Shown: piece by piece, positions 1-6,745 of the stretch
How the letters are laid out: each line of letters begins with the position of its first letter
Numbering within the stretch: the stretch's first letter is position 1
Assembly (NCBI GenBank): GCA_039183375.1
Contig: JBCDBQ010000285.1
Location: 1-8,831, forward strand
DNA length: 8,831 bases
Direction of reading: 5' to 3'
Source: Tectiglobus sp039183375
Lineage (GTDB): Bacteria; Pseudomonadota; Alphaproteobacteria; Rhizobiales; Hyphomicrobiaceae
The notes under the pieces: model-generated
The model's input: the letters and a program-made list of their open reading frames with translations, nothing else
Database searches by the model: none
Told to the model about the DNA's origin: nothing
Program-made: the position numbers and the translations under genes

Positions 1-89
1 GAGAGGTTGTCGGCGACAGACATAGCACAGTGGTGAAGGTGTTGCCGATATTGGCACGATGCGGTCGCCACGTTTGTTTTTCAAGGCCA

Positions 90-1364
90 CTAGAGGCTCT
101 TCCAAACCTGGTTGGCGGTGAAGGCAGCCTGATAGAAGCGCGACATGAGAGGTGCAGACGTCACTTCCTTCAGATTGGTAATTTCGAGAAGTAGATCTTC
201 TTCGCTTCCGCCTGCTGCAAGATCTGCCATTGCGCGGCCAAACATCGTCCCGGTGGTTATGCCGCGACCGTTGTAGCCGATAGGCGTATAGAGGCCGTTA
301 GCGAGTCGATGGATCCTAGGAAGGTGGTCCGGTGTCATAGCTATCTGACCGTGCCATGCCTCTTCAAACTCTACTCGGCCCAATTCGGGGAACAATCGTT
401 TCAGATTGCGGCTGGCCCAGCGGTGCGATAATCCACTGTCTTTGCTACCAATGACCTTACCCATTGAACCAATCAAGACTCGTCCGGCACGATCCCGGCG
501 CAGAGAGAACATGATTGTACCAGTGTCCCAAAGTCCCTGCCGCTCCGGCAGGATGTGTTCTGCACGATCGCCCAGTGGTTCTGTTGCAAGTTGGAAGTAG
601 TGGATCATCGTAAATGTATTCTTGAGCCCGGGCCATAGCTTGTCCGAGTAAGCATTGGTGCCGAGTACAACCATGCGGGCCCTCACTGGCGCACTATTGG
701 TTTCCAGCAGCCAGTCATCTCCATCACGGCGCAGGCTTGTGACGGTGACGCCGGAAGAAATGCTGGCACCTGCATTTCTCGCTGCTCGAGCAAGTCCTCG
801 CGCGTAACCCATGGGATTAATCGTACCTGCGCGCCGGTCGAGTAACCCGCCAAAGAACTTGTCTGTGCCGATTTTTTGCGAAGCAGTCTTTGCATCAAGC
901 AAATCTACGGGGGCGCCTAATCGCTGCCATTCCTCCGCGCGACGTGCAATGTCATCAAACCCTTTTTGGGAATGGGCGGCGTGGATTGTACCCGATTGGG
1001 TTGCCTCGCAACGGATCTGATGGCGTTCGATCAGAGAGAACACATAAGCGGGCATATCACCAAGAATGCGTACAAAGTTGCTCCCGCGCTCCTGTCCGAT
1101 TTCAGCTTCAATGTCCTGCGGTGGCAACCAAAGGCCGGCATTGACCAGACCGACATTGCGACCTGAGCCGCCATAGCCAATGTGCTTGGCTTCGAGGACA
1201 TGACAGTCGACACCTTTTTCAGCGGCGTGCAGTGCTGTCGAGAGGCCTGTAAAGCCGCCGCCGACAATTGCCAGATCCGTTTTTATCTCGCCATTGAGTT
1301 CGTTTTCAACGGCGGGCTCTTCGGCAGAGCTGTCCCACAATGAAATGGCTGCACGGTCCGTCAT
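90..1364 (-). CDS. FAD-dependent amine/amino-acid oxidase (DAO family, OrdL/PuuB-like)
   Basis: Predicted 424-residue flavoprotein that would oxidise a C-N bond of an amine or amino acid, passing electrons to oxygen or another acceptor. A Rossmann dinucleotide-binding motif GGGFTG lies at residues 35-40, followed by the acidic end of the second strand (VLEA, 56-59). The segment SGRNVG at 67-72 matches the flavin-contacting SGRN motif of the OrdL / gamma-glutamylputrescine oxidase group, where SGRNGG is more usual. The C-terminal GYNGRGITTG segment is the second FAD-contact region of the family. Length is normal for a single-domain DAO enzyme, and there is no signal peptide or membrane segment, so it should be cytoplasmic. 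The ATG at 1364 has GGGAG about nine bases upstream. The gene has its own promoter candidate in the 323-base gap behind it. The substrate is unknown; sarcosine, glutamylputrescine or another secondary amine are possibilities from the family only. Confidence 0.88.
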   Translation of the reverse strand: MTDRAAISLWDSSAEEPAVENELNGEIKTDLAIVGGGFTGLSTALHAAEKGVDCHVLEAKHIGYGGSGRNVGLVNAGLWLPPQDIEAEIGQERGSNFVRILGDMPAYVFSLIERHQIRCEATQSGTIHAAHSQKGFDDIARRAEEWQRLGAPVDLLDAKTASQKIGTDKFFGGLLDRRAGTINPMGYARGLARAARNAGASISSGVTVTSLRRDGDDWLLETNSAPVRARMVVLGTNAYSDKLWPGLKNTFTMIHYFQLATEPLGDRAEHILPERQGLWDTGTIMFSLRRDRAGRVLIGSMGKVIGSKDSGLSHRWASRNLKRLFPELGRVEFEEAWHGQIAMTPDHLPRIHRLANGLYTPIGYNGRGITTGTMFGRAMADLAAGGSEEDLLLEITNLKEVTSAPLMSRFYQAAFTANQVWKSL

Positions 1365-1409
1365 GGATAGCTACTCCCGTGAATGATGCGCGTTGAGAAT
1401 TACACCGCC

Positions 1410-1438
1410 ATTGTCCGTCGAATTCATTAGTTGGTCAA
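1410..1438 (-). promoter_or_regulatory. Sigma70-type promoter candidate for the FAD oxidase gene
   Basis: Read on the minus strand, TTGACC (1438-1433) is followed by a 17-base spacer and GACAAT (1415-1410). These match the -35 and -10 consensus at 5/6 and 4/6 positions with optimal spacing. Transcription would start near 1403, leaving a leader of about 39 bases before the ATG at 1364. The palindrome at 1453-1469 sits just upstream of the -35 box, a position suited to an activator. Seen by eye only. Confidence 0.5.
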
Positions 1439-1452
1439 TATAAGGAATTGTC

Positions 1453-1469
1453 GTTCTATATAATGGAAC
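1453..1469. promoter_or_regulatory. Possible regulator-binding palindrome upstream of the FAD oxidase gene
   Basis: GTTCTATATAATGGAAC has GTTC/GAAC arms around a 9-base AT-rich centre. It is 17 bases long, the same length as the core of the palindrome at 4879-4895, and shares the outer GTT and AAC with it (10 of 17 positions agree when aligned). It lies 14 bases upstream of the candidate -35 box of the oxidase gene. Binding by the IclR protein encoded next door is inferred from the similarity and proximity, not shown. Confidence 0.35.
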
Positions 1470-1687
1470 ACTGGAAGAGCCAGATGTCCCGGTCTTTAGT
1501 TGGGTTACTGAACTGAGGCTCGATCTTTGCGGAGTGGATTGGAGCGAGGGCGTCACTCACGTTTGCTGTCTTGAGGCGAGGGCGTGCGAGAAACTGCGCG
1601 TCTGTGGTGTAAGACAGGATTGAATTTTGGGGCAGCTGCAGGCGTGGAGGCGGAATAGATCGATACGACTTCCCTACTCTGAACGGT

Positions 1688-2497
1688 CTAAGATTTCGCT
1701 ACAGATTCTGATACGAGATCTGCCGCTTCAACGATGAGGGCACAGATTTCTTCTGCCCGACCCTTCGGGAGGTGAACATCTGGTACCGAAACGCCGAGCG
1801 CGGCAATCGCATCCCCGTTTGGAAGATGTATGGCGGCACCAAAGCTCCAAATGCGGTCTCGGAACTCACCTGAGTCAATCGCAAAACGGCGCTTGCTGGT
1901 CTTTGCCATGTCCTGATCCAAGTTCGAAATCTTCGTGATTGTTCGATCGGTATATCGAATGAGCTGATTTTTGATGTGCGGTCTCAATGTTTCGTAACTG
2001 GCCGCAAGCAACGCTTTGCCTGTTCCAACACAATGCATCGGCGCGCTGCCACCTTTAGGGTTCCATGATCGAATTGGCTTCGTGCTCTCGATCTTGTCGA
2101 TATAGATGACTGACAGGCCGTCAGGCACCGCTAAATAGATCGTTTCTCCCGTTTGTTCACTGAGACGCCGCAGCTGCGGTGCAGCCAATTCGGGTAGTGC
2201 AAGATTCTCGATGACCTTCTGTCCGACCTGCCATACCTTCATGGTTGTGTAGTACTGACGGCTCTCACTCGGCCGCACATAGCCCATGACGATCAGCGTC
2301 TGCAAAAGGCGATATGTGTTGGATTTTGTGAGGGATAGCTCTTTCGAAAGCTCGGTTACGCCTTTGCCTTGCGGAGCATGCGAAAGCGCTTCCAATACAA
2401 GGAGCCCTTTGGCCAAGGTCGTATCAACTCTCCTTTCACCTCGCACTTCATCAAGTGCCGAAGTCGCAGACAAGCTGCCTGTTGATTTTATCTTCAT
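1688..2497 (-). CDS. IclR-family transcriptional regulator
   Basis: 269-residue DNA-binding regulator of normal family length. The N-terminal winged helix-turn-helix covers about residues 25-85: the opening VDTTLAKGLLVLEALS is typical, and the recognition helix is around SLTKSNTYRLLQTL (55-68). The C-terminal effector-binding domain follows from about 100 to 265 and includes the family signature GGSAPMHCVGTGKALLA (149-165). The protein probably acts as a dimer that responds to a small-molecule substrate or intermediate of the neighbouring pathway. The ATG at 2497 lacks a strong Shine-Dalgarno sequence. With 56 bases between this gene and the upstream molybdoenzyme on the same strand, read-through from that promoter is likely, which would make it autoregulated if it binds the palindrome at 4878-4896. 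Likely targets are the divergent promoters at 4861-5048 and perhaps the oxidase promoter; this is inference from position. Confidence 0.93.
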   Translation of the reverse strand: MKIKSTGSLSATSALDEVRGERRVDTTLAKGLLVLEALSHAPQGKGVTELSKELSLTKSNTYRLLQTLIVMGYVRPSESRQYYTTMKVWQVGQKVIENLALPELAAPQLRRLSEQTGETIYLAVPDGLSVIYIDKIESTKPIRSWNPKGGSAPMHCVGTGKALLAASYETLRPHIKNQLIRYTDRTITKISNLDQDMAKTSKRRFAIDSGEFRDRIWSFGAAIHLPNGDAIAALGVSVPDVHLPKGRAEEICALIVEAADLVSESVAKS

Positions 2498-2553
2498 GAC
2501 GTGATCGCTATAGCAGACACTACCCTTCGCAATTGCTTGACCAAAGTCTCATG

Positions 2554-4860
2554 TTATATGCCATTTGGGTCCTTTAGCGGTGGCTCGAACGCCCGGACCG
2601 GCGGCAGCTCGTCGTCAAACCTCGAAACTTGAACCAAGGCAGTCTGTGCGGCCGGGCCTTGCGATAAACGTGATGTGCGCATGTCGTGCGTCAGTACGTT
2701 TGGATTGCCATGGCGCTCCAGTTGATCTGGGTGATCTAGGTCGGGGTCATAGGTTGCACCAGTCCAAAGAAACACAACGCCTGCTCGGATGTTCTCGGTC
2801 ACAACAGCACCCGCCAGGCAAGTGCCGCGCTGGTTCGAGATCATCACAACGTCTCCGTTTGAGATGCCTCTATTGGTGGCATCAGTTGGATTGATGTGAA
2901 TGGGTTCGCGACCGTTGACCTTGCGCTCACGACTGAAGTCACCCGCATCATACTGACTATGCAGTCGTGTTTCAGGCTGACCGGACACAAGGTGAAGTGG
3001 GTAGTTGTGAGAAGCATTTCCGAGCCATTCACGCGGCGGTATCCATGTCGGATGACCTGGGCAATCATCATAGCCAAAGCTTGCGATTTTCTCTGAGGCG
3101 ATTTCTATAAGGCCACTGTCAGTCGGGAGCGCGTGTGCGTCTGGATCTTGGCGAAAAGCCTGAAGAAAGACAGCACCGGGAGTTGGGTCATCGAAGGAGA
3201 TGGCATCACCCGCCCAAAAAGCCCTGAGGCTTGGAAGGGAGTGTCCGCGCTGCGATGCGGTCTTCTGCATCTCCGACCACAGTGTCTCTAGCCATTCTTG
3301 TTCATTGCGACCGAGGCTGAATTTATGGTTGAGATCGAGTCGAGTTTCAAGCTCGCAGTAGATCTCGAATTCCGTGCGGACATCATCTGGCAGTTCTGTT
3401 GCCCGCGGCATTGGGATCAGCGTATTGTCTTGTGTTCCGCCACCAATATCATTCCGCTCGAGAGGACTTGCAACTGGCAAGACTATATCGGCATGTCGTG
3501 CAGATGCCGTCCAGAACATGTCATTGACAATAATGGTCTCGGGCCTCTGCCAGGCGTTGCGCAGACGATTGAGGTCCTGATGGTGATGGAAGGGGTTGCC
3601 GCCAGCCCACCAGATCATCCGAATGTCTGGAAACGCACGGGTTTCGCCGTTGAACTCATAGGCACCGCCCGGCTGCTCCAGCATTTCGCTTAGCATGGCG
3701 ACCGGGATGTAGATGTCGACAGGGTTCTTTCCTTGCGGCAACGACGGCCATGGCATCGGCCGGCTCATTGTACCAATGCTGGCATCCGCTCCATATGCGA
3801 TGCCGAAGCCGGCTCCGGCCAATCCGATCTGCCCGAGCATGGCTGCAAGTGCCACGGTCATCCACAATGGCTGCTCACCATAATCCGCTCGTTGCAAGCT
3901 TGCTGCTGTGGTGATGAGCGTCCGCTTCTCTGACATTTCCAAGGCCAGGTTGCGGATGGTATCCGCTGATACTTCAGAAAGTTCACTGGCCCAATCGGCG
4001 TTTTTTACAATACCTTCTTTATGTCCGAGCAGATACGCTTCGAGCCTGTCGAAGCCGACGCTATAACGCGAGAGGAACTCTCGATCGCACTTTCCGCTCT
4101 CCAAGAGCGTATGAGCGAGCCCCATCATGATGGCCGTGTCAGAGCCGGGCCGTGGCGCAAGCCATTCTGCGCCGAGATCATCAAGCGCATCACTCTTGAG
4201 CGGACTGAAGTTGACGAAGCGCACGCCTGCCTTTGCGCAATCCTTCAGCTGGTCACGGAGTTTGTGCTTGGCGACACCGCCACCGGAGACCTGGACGTTG
4301 CGTAAGGGCATGCCGCCAAACATGACGACCAACTGCCCTTCCTGGGCAACTGTTGACCACCGCGTTGCTTCCGTAATGTGTTCGCGGAAGTTTCCGAGTA
4401 TATGCGGCATCAGGATTAGAGCCGCATGGTAACTGTAGTTGCCTTCCGAGCGTACGAAACCACCAGCTGCATTCAAGAAGCGCTTGAGCTGACTTTGGGC
4501 ATGATGAAATCGACCGGCGCTTGCCCAGCCGTATGATCCGGCGTAGACGGCCTCGTTGCCATAATTGCTGCGCACTCGGTTCAGTTCGTTGGCCACAAGT
4601 TCCAGTGCCGTGTCCCAGCTCACCTCTACGAAAGCTTCGGCGCCGCGCTTGCCGTCGACTTTTCCTGGGCCGTGTTTCAGATAGCTGGCTCGAACAGCCG
4701 GTCTGCGAATGCGCGCGTCACTGCGTAGTGCGCTGCCGATGTTCTCGTTAATCCGCGAAGGATCCGGATCGTCTGGATGAGGCAGGACATCAAGAGCCCC
4801 ATCTGGCCGTTCGGCAACAATGCCAGCACCCCAGTGACTTGATGTGATTGTGTTGGTCAT
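2554..4860 (-). CDS. Molybdopterin-dependent oxidoreductase, BisC/DMSO-reductase family
   Basis: 768-residue bis-MGD molybdoenzyme that resembles biotin sulfoxide reductase (BisC) along its whole length, from the opening SSHWGAGIV to the closing AFEPP. Family members reduce S- or N-oxides such as biotin sulfoxide, methionine sulfoxide, DMSO or TMAO. The motif SYGWASAGR (109-117) contains Ser114, expected to ligate molybdenum as in TorA and DMSO reductase. IWWAGGNPFHHHQDLNR and the segment FWTASARHADIVLP are typical cofactor-binding stretches. The molybdopterin-dinucleotide-binding domain occupies roughly 630-750. There is no twin-arginine signal and no N-terminal Fe-S cysteine cluster, so the enzyme should be cytoplasmic, like BisC and unlike TorA/DmsA. 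It starts the left-going unit and probably shares a transcript with the IclR gene. The true substrate is open, since catabolic clusters often carry family members with unknown roles. The Shine-Dalgarno sequence is weak. Confidence 0.9.
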   Translation of the reverse strand: MTNTITSSHWGAGIVAERPDGALDVLPHPDDPDPSRINENIGSALRSDARIRRPAVRASYLKHGPGKVDGKRGAEAFVEVSWDTALELVANELNRVRSNYGNEAVYAGSYGWASAGRFHHAQSQLKRFLNAAGGFVRSEGNYSYHAALILMPHILGNFREHITEATRWSTVAQEGQLVVMFGGMPLRNVQVSGGGVAKHKLRDQLKDCAKAGVRFVNFSPLKSDALDDLGAEWLAPRPGSDTAIMMGLAHTLLESGKCDREFLSRYSVGFDRLEAYLLGHKEGIVKNADWASELSEVSADTIRNLALEMSEKRTLITTAASLQRADYGEQPLWMTVALAAMLGQIGLAGAGFGIAYGADASIGTMSRPMPWPSLPQGKNPVDIYIPVAMLSEMLEQPGGAYEFNGETRAFPDIRMIWWAGGNPFHHHQDLNRLRNAWQRPETIIVNDMFWTASARHADIVLPVASPLERNDIGGGTQDNTLIPMPRATELPDDVRTEFEIYCELETRLDLNHKFSLGRNEQEWLETLWSEMQKTASQRGHSLPSLRAFWAGDAISFDDPTPGAVFLQAFRQDPDAHALPTDSGLIEIASEKIASFGYDDCPGHPTWIPPREWLGNASHNYPLHLVSGQPETRLHSQYDAGDFSRERKVNGREPIHINPTDATNRGISNGDVVMISNQRGTCLAGAVVTENIRAGVVFLWTGATYDPDLDHPDQLERHGNPNVLTHDMRTSRLSQGPAAQTALVQVSRFDDELPPVRAFEPPLKDPNGI

Positions 4861-4877
4861 GAATCTCTGAGCTTTCT

Positions 4878-4896
4878 TGTTTCATTATCTGAAACA
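4878..4896. promoter_or_regulatory. 19-base palindrome in the divergent promoter region (candidate IclR operator)
   Basis: TGTTTCATTATCTGAAACA has perfect 6-base arms (TGTTTC/GAAACA) around a 7-base AT-rich centre. IclR-family regulators usually bind palindromes of this size with AT-rich centres. On the minus strand the site contains GATAAT (5/6 match to a -10 box), positioned to drive the molybdoenzyme gene starting at 4860, so a bound protein would block that promoter. A further TGTTTC half-site lies at 4923-4928. The assignment to the adjacent IclR protein is inferred. Confidence 0.5.
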
Positions 4897-4909
4897 TATC
4901 TTTTCTATA

Positions 4910-4939
4910 TTGACACTTTTTTTGTTTCCCTGCCATCCT
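4910..4939 (+). promoter_or_regulatory. Weak promoter candidate for the rightward operon
   Basis: A perfect -35-like TTGACA lies at 4910-4915. At the expected distance only a poor -10 is present (CATCCT at 4934-4939, 3/6, spacer 18), which suggests a weak or activator-dependent promoter. The leader to the VOC gene would be about 100 bases. Confidence 0.28.
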
Positions 4940-4979
4940 TTGCGAGCTCTGTCCAAATGACTGACACGGCGAATAGCGA

Positions 4980-5000
4980 CGAGACCCGAGACCCGAGACG
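4980..5000. repeat. Three-copy 7-base tandem repeat
   Basis: CGAGACC occurs twice head to tail (4980-4986, 4987-4993), followed by a third copy differing in the last base (CGAGACG, 4994-5000). It lies in the leader region of the VOC gene, upstream of its ribosome binding site. No function is evident; it may be simple slippage. Confidence 0.7.
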
Positions 5001-5048
5001 CGTGCTTGCCCACCCATCAGCGAAATCGATTAATGAGAGAAGATCCTT

Positions 5049-5690
5049 ATGAAGAATGTCATTGATCATTTTGCTATTGGTGCAATGAACCTTGAACAAG
5101 GAATCGCGGTACTTCAAAAGCAGTTGGGTGTGGTAGTGCCAAGAGGCGGCAAGCATGAGGCCATGAGCACTCATAATTGCGTCACCAAAGCAGGTGAAGG
5201 CCACTTCCTTGAGGTCATTGCGGTTGATCCGGACGCTCCTGATCCCGGTCGTTCACGTTGGTTTACGTTGGATGATCCTGCAACAGTGGCGCGACTTTCG
5301 GAGCGACCGCGTCCGTTGTGCTGGGTTGTTGGCACGGACGATCTTGATTCAGTCGTTGCCAACAGTCCGGTGGATTTGGGTGAGATTGTGCACTTTTCAC
5401 GTGGTGATCGTACCTGGCGTCTCACAGTACCTACTGATGGTAGCCTGCCGGAAGCTGGTCTTTTGCCGGCGATTATTGAATGGTCACCAGGGCCGCATCC
5501 AAGTGCGGGTATGCAGGATCTCGGACTGCGTCTACAGGCGATCAATCTTCGTCATCCTGATCCAGCAGCGCTAACTCGCAAACTGAAGGCGCTAAATGTT
5601 GATCACCTGGCCAATGTGATGAATGGAACAGAACCGACAATCTCGTTTGTTATTCGGACAGGTGAAGGAGACTCTATCGAGTTGGTATGA
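5049..5690 (+). CDS. VOC-superfamily glyoxalase-like protein
   Basis: 213-residue protein of the glyoxalase-like type (vicinal oxygen chelate fold; many relatives are annotated 'VOC family protein'). The N-terminal module begins IDHFAIGAMNLEQGIAVL, with His7 as the usual first metal ligand, and continues to HFLEVIAVD, where Glu54 is the expected ligand at the end of the first module. A second module covers roughly 100-213 and ends in the strand SIELV. Proteins of this fold use a divalent metal for isomerisation, epimerisation, dioxygenation or C-C bond cleavage; the reaction here cannot be predicted. There is no signal peptide. The ATG at 5049 is supported by GAGAGAAG six bases upstream. It is the first gene of the rightward unit, divergent from the molybdoenzyme, and is followed after 146 bases by the selenoprotein gene. 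Confidence 0.85.
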   Translation: MKNVIDHFAIGAMNLEQGIAVLQKQLGVVVPRGGKHEAMSTHNCVTKAGEGHFLEVIAVDPDAPDPGRSRWFTLDDPATVARLSERPRPLCWVVGTDDLDSVVANSPVDLGEIVHFSRGDRTWRLTVPTDGSLPEAGLLPAIIEWSPGPHPSAGMQDLGLRLQAINLRHPDPAALTRKLKALNVDHLANVMNGTEPTISFVIRTGEGDSIELV

Positions 5691-5805
5691 GATCATATTG
5701 ATCGATACAGCGTAGTCTATTCGTGTTCTCATGCCAGCTTCAGACAACGCTCACTTGACAGTGCTGCATCGACACACGTAGCGATAGTAAAGAATCTCAC
5801 GCAGG

Positions 5806-5825
5806 CTTTCGGGCTACCCGGAAAG
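5806..5825 (+). promoter_or_regulatory. Hairpin covering the selenoprotein gene's ribosome binding site
   Basis: In the RNA, CUUUC (5806-5810) pairs with GAAAG (5821-5825) and GGG (5811-5813) with CCC (5817-5819), leaving a one-base bulge (G5820) and a CUA loop. The 3' arm includes most of the Shine-Dalgarno sequence GAAAGGA (5821-5827) of the gene starting at 5837. The fold would limit ribosome access unless opened. There is no U-run, so it is not an intrinsic terminator. Confidence 0.45.
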
Positions 5826-5836
5826 GATTGTGCACC

Positions 5837-6721
5837 ATGCAGGATGCAATGCCAGTTCAATACATGGATGCAATTCGACAGCGCTATGAGAAACTCGGAT
5901 ATGAGCCTTATCGTTGGTTCGAAGCAGATACGGCGCCAGAGATGGTACCTCTCAAGAAGGAAGTCCCACAGTGTCGCCTGGGTGTACTGACGACGAGCGG
6001 TGCATATGTCGCCGGCCAAGTCGCCTATCACTATAAGGATGATAATTCCCTGCGCGCGATCCCCAAGGCGACGCCGGCAGAGTCTCTTCGCTTCGCTCAT
6101 ATAACAGAGAATTACTTGGTCAGTTCGCGTAAGGACCCGAATTGTACCATCCCGGTTGATGCACTGCGGGCGCTGGAAGCTGATGGCGCAGTAGGTGAGA
6201 TCGCGGAAAATATCTACTCCTGCATGGGAGGAATTTACTCGCAGAGGCGTGTCCGGGAGGAGCTCATTCCCGCTCTTGAAGAGCAGTTTCGTGAGCAAGA
6301 TGTCGATGCCGTTCTCTTAGTTCCGATGTGACCAGTTTGCCATCAGACCGTGTGTCTGATCGCTCGCCATTTGGAAGCAGTCGGCATTCCCACAGTTTGC
6401 CTGGCAAGTTCACTCGACATCACCAAGGCTGGCCGGGCACCACGCACAGTTTTCGTCGACTATCCACTCGGGCACACGGCAGGCCAACCATTCGATCTGG
6501 ATGATCAGAAACGGATTGTCGGTGCTGCCTTTGATGCGTTCCGTACGATAGCAACACCGGGTGAAATTATTACGTTGCCGTGTGAATGGAGCGGCGGTGA
6601 TTCCTGGCGCACAGAAGCCGTGGATCCGGCCCAAGGAGATGTCCGTCAACCCCGTGACACGACTCCCCGATATCAGTATGACTCTGACCGTGTGCTAGCG
6701 GAGCAGCGCTCCGCCAAGTAG
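5837..6721 (+). CDS. Selenoprotein: GrdB/PrdB-like reductase with in-frame UGA (Sec165)
   Basis: Predicted 294-residue selenoprotein of the glycine/sarcosine/betaine reductase selenoprotein B / D-proline reductase PrdB-like family. Clostridial members reductively cleave C-N bonds using selenocysteine; the short relatives in aerobic proteobacteria have no settled function. The first half shows family features: CRLGVLTTSGAYVAG, a histidine-containing FAHITENY stretch, NCTIPVDALRALEADGAVGEIAENIYSCMGGI in pieces, then VDAVLLVPM. The frame then meets UGA (6329-6331) and continues without a shift as PVCHQTVCLIARHLEAVGIP, later VFVDYPLGHTAGQPFD, to a TAG at 6719-6721. UGA thus occupies the first position of U-x-x-C (Sec165, Cys168), where relatives carry Sec or Cys. 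A SECIS-like hairpin follows. I chose the ATG at 5837, with GAAAGGA nine bases upstream; the TTG at 5828 is too close to that site. No pyruvoyl partner subunit (GrdE/PrdA) and no sel genes are in the window. A sequencing error or decayed gene is the alternative. Confidence 0.85.
6329..6331 (+). other. UGA codon read as selenocysteine
   Basis: This is the only in-frame stop between the ATG at 5837 and the TAG at 6719. The residues either side (VPM before, PVCHQT after) are one continuous family motif, and the next GTG at 6350 has no Shine-Dalgarno sequence, so a separate downstream gene is unlikely. Decoding requires SelA/B/C/D elsewhere in the genome. Confidence 0.83.
6339..6363 (+). promoter_or_regulatory. 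Bacterial SECIS-like hairpin downstream of the UGA
   Basis: AUCAGAC (6342-6348) and GUCUGAU (6354-6360) form a perfect 7-bp stem with the loop CGUGU (6349-6353). Beyond a C-C mismatch, two more pairs extend it (6339-6340 with 6362-6363). Seventeen bases separate the UGA from the loop, and the second loop base is G. Both fit the bacterial SECIS model as I recall it (roughly 16-37 bases, G among the first two loop bases). SelB would bind this loop to deliver Sec-tRNA. Confidence 0.75.
6698..6714 (+). repeat. GC-rich perfect hairpin at the 3' end of the selenoprotein gene
   Basis: GCGGAGC and GCTCCGC form a 7-bp perfect stem around a 3-base loop (AGC) within the last codons of the gene, ending seven bases before the end of its stop codon. 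The following bases (CAAGTAGTTGAGG) have no T-run, so it is not a classical terminator. It may be an mRNA processing or stability element between two co-transcribed genes, or a modest attenuator. Confidence 0.5.
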
Positions 6722-6745
6722 TTGAGGAAAGTGGGAAGAGAATTC

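Larger units (their letters stand above)
1365..1687. other. Intergenic region between the oxidase and IclR genes (323 bases)
   Basis: I see no convincing gene here. The part near the oxidase holds its Shine-Dalgarno sequence, a promoter candidate (1410-1438) and a 17-base imperfect palindrome (1453-1469). The part near the regulator holds a 10-base direct repeat GCGAGGGCGT at 1544-1553 and 1576-1585, and the 8-base palindrome GCAGCTGC near 1632-1639. No GC-rich hairpin followed by a T-run was found downstream of the IclR stop, so no intrinsic terminator is visible. Confidence 0.6.

Noticed and set aside
1..89. Possible end or start of another gene at the left edge
   Set aside because: Two minus-strand frames are open over 89 bases, but this is too short to judge and no motif or ribosome binding site is convincing.
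1371..1556. Small minus-strand open frame of 61 codons in the oxidase/IclR gap
   Set aside because: It overlaps the promoter candidate and palindrome upstream of the oxidase gene, and its Ser/Thr-rich translation resembles no known small protein.
5755..5788. Internal promoter for the selenoprotein gene (TTGACA at 5755-5760)
   Set aside because: The -35 is perfect, but no acceptable -10 lies 16-18 bases on; the best match (GATAGT, 5783-5788) is 22 bases away.
5729..6298. 189-residue minus-strand open frame opposite the selenoprotein gene
   Set aside because: It lies antisense to a well-supported coding region and its translation shows no recognisable domain; I take it as a frame shadow.
6350..6721. 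Separate 123-residue gene starting at GTG 6350
   Set aside because: It has no ribosome binding site, is in frame with the preceding segment across only a UGA, and begins in the middle of a conserved family motif. It is the second half of the selenoprotein.
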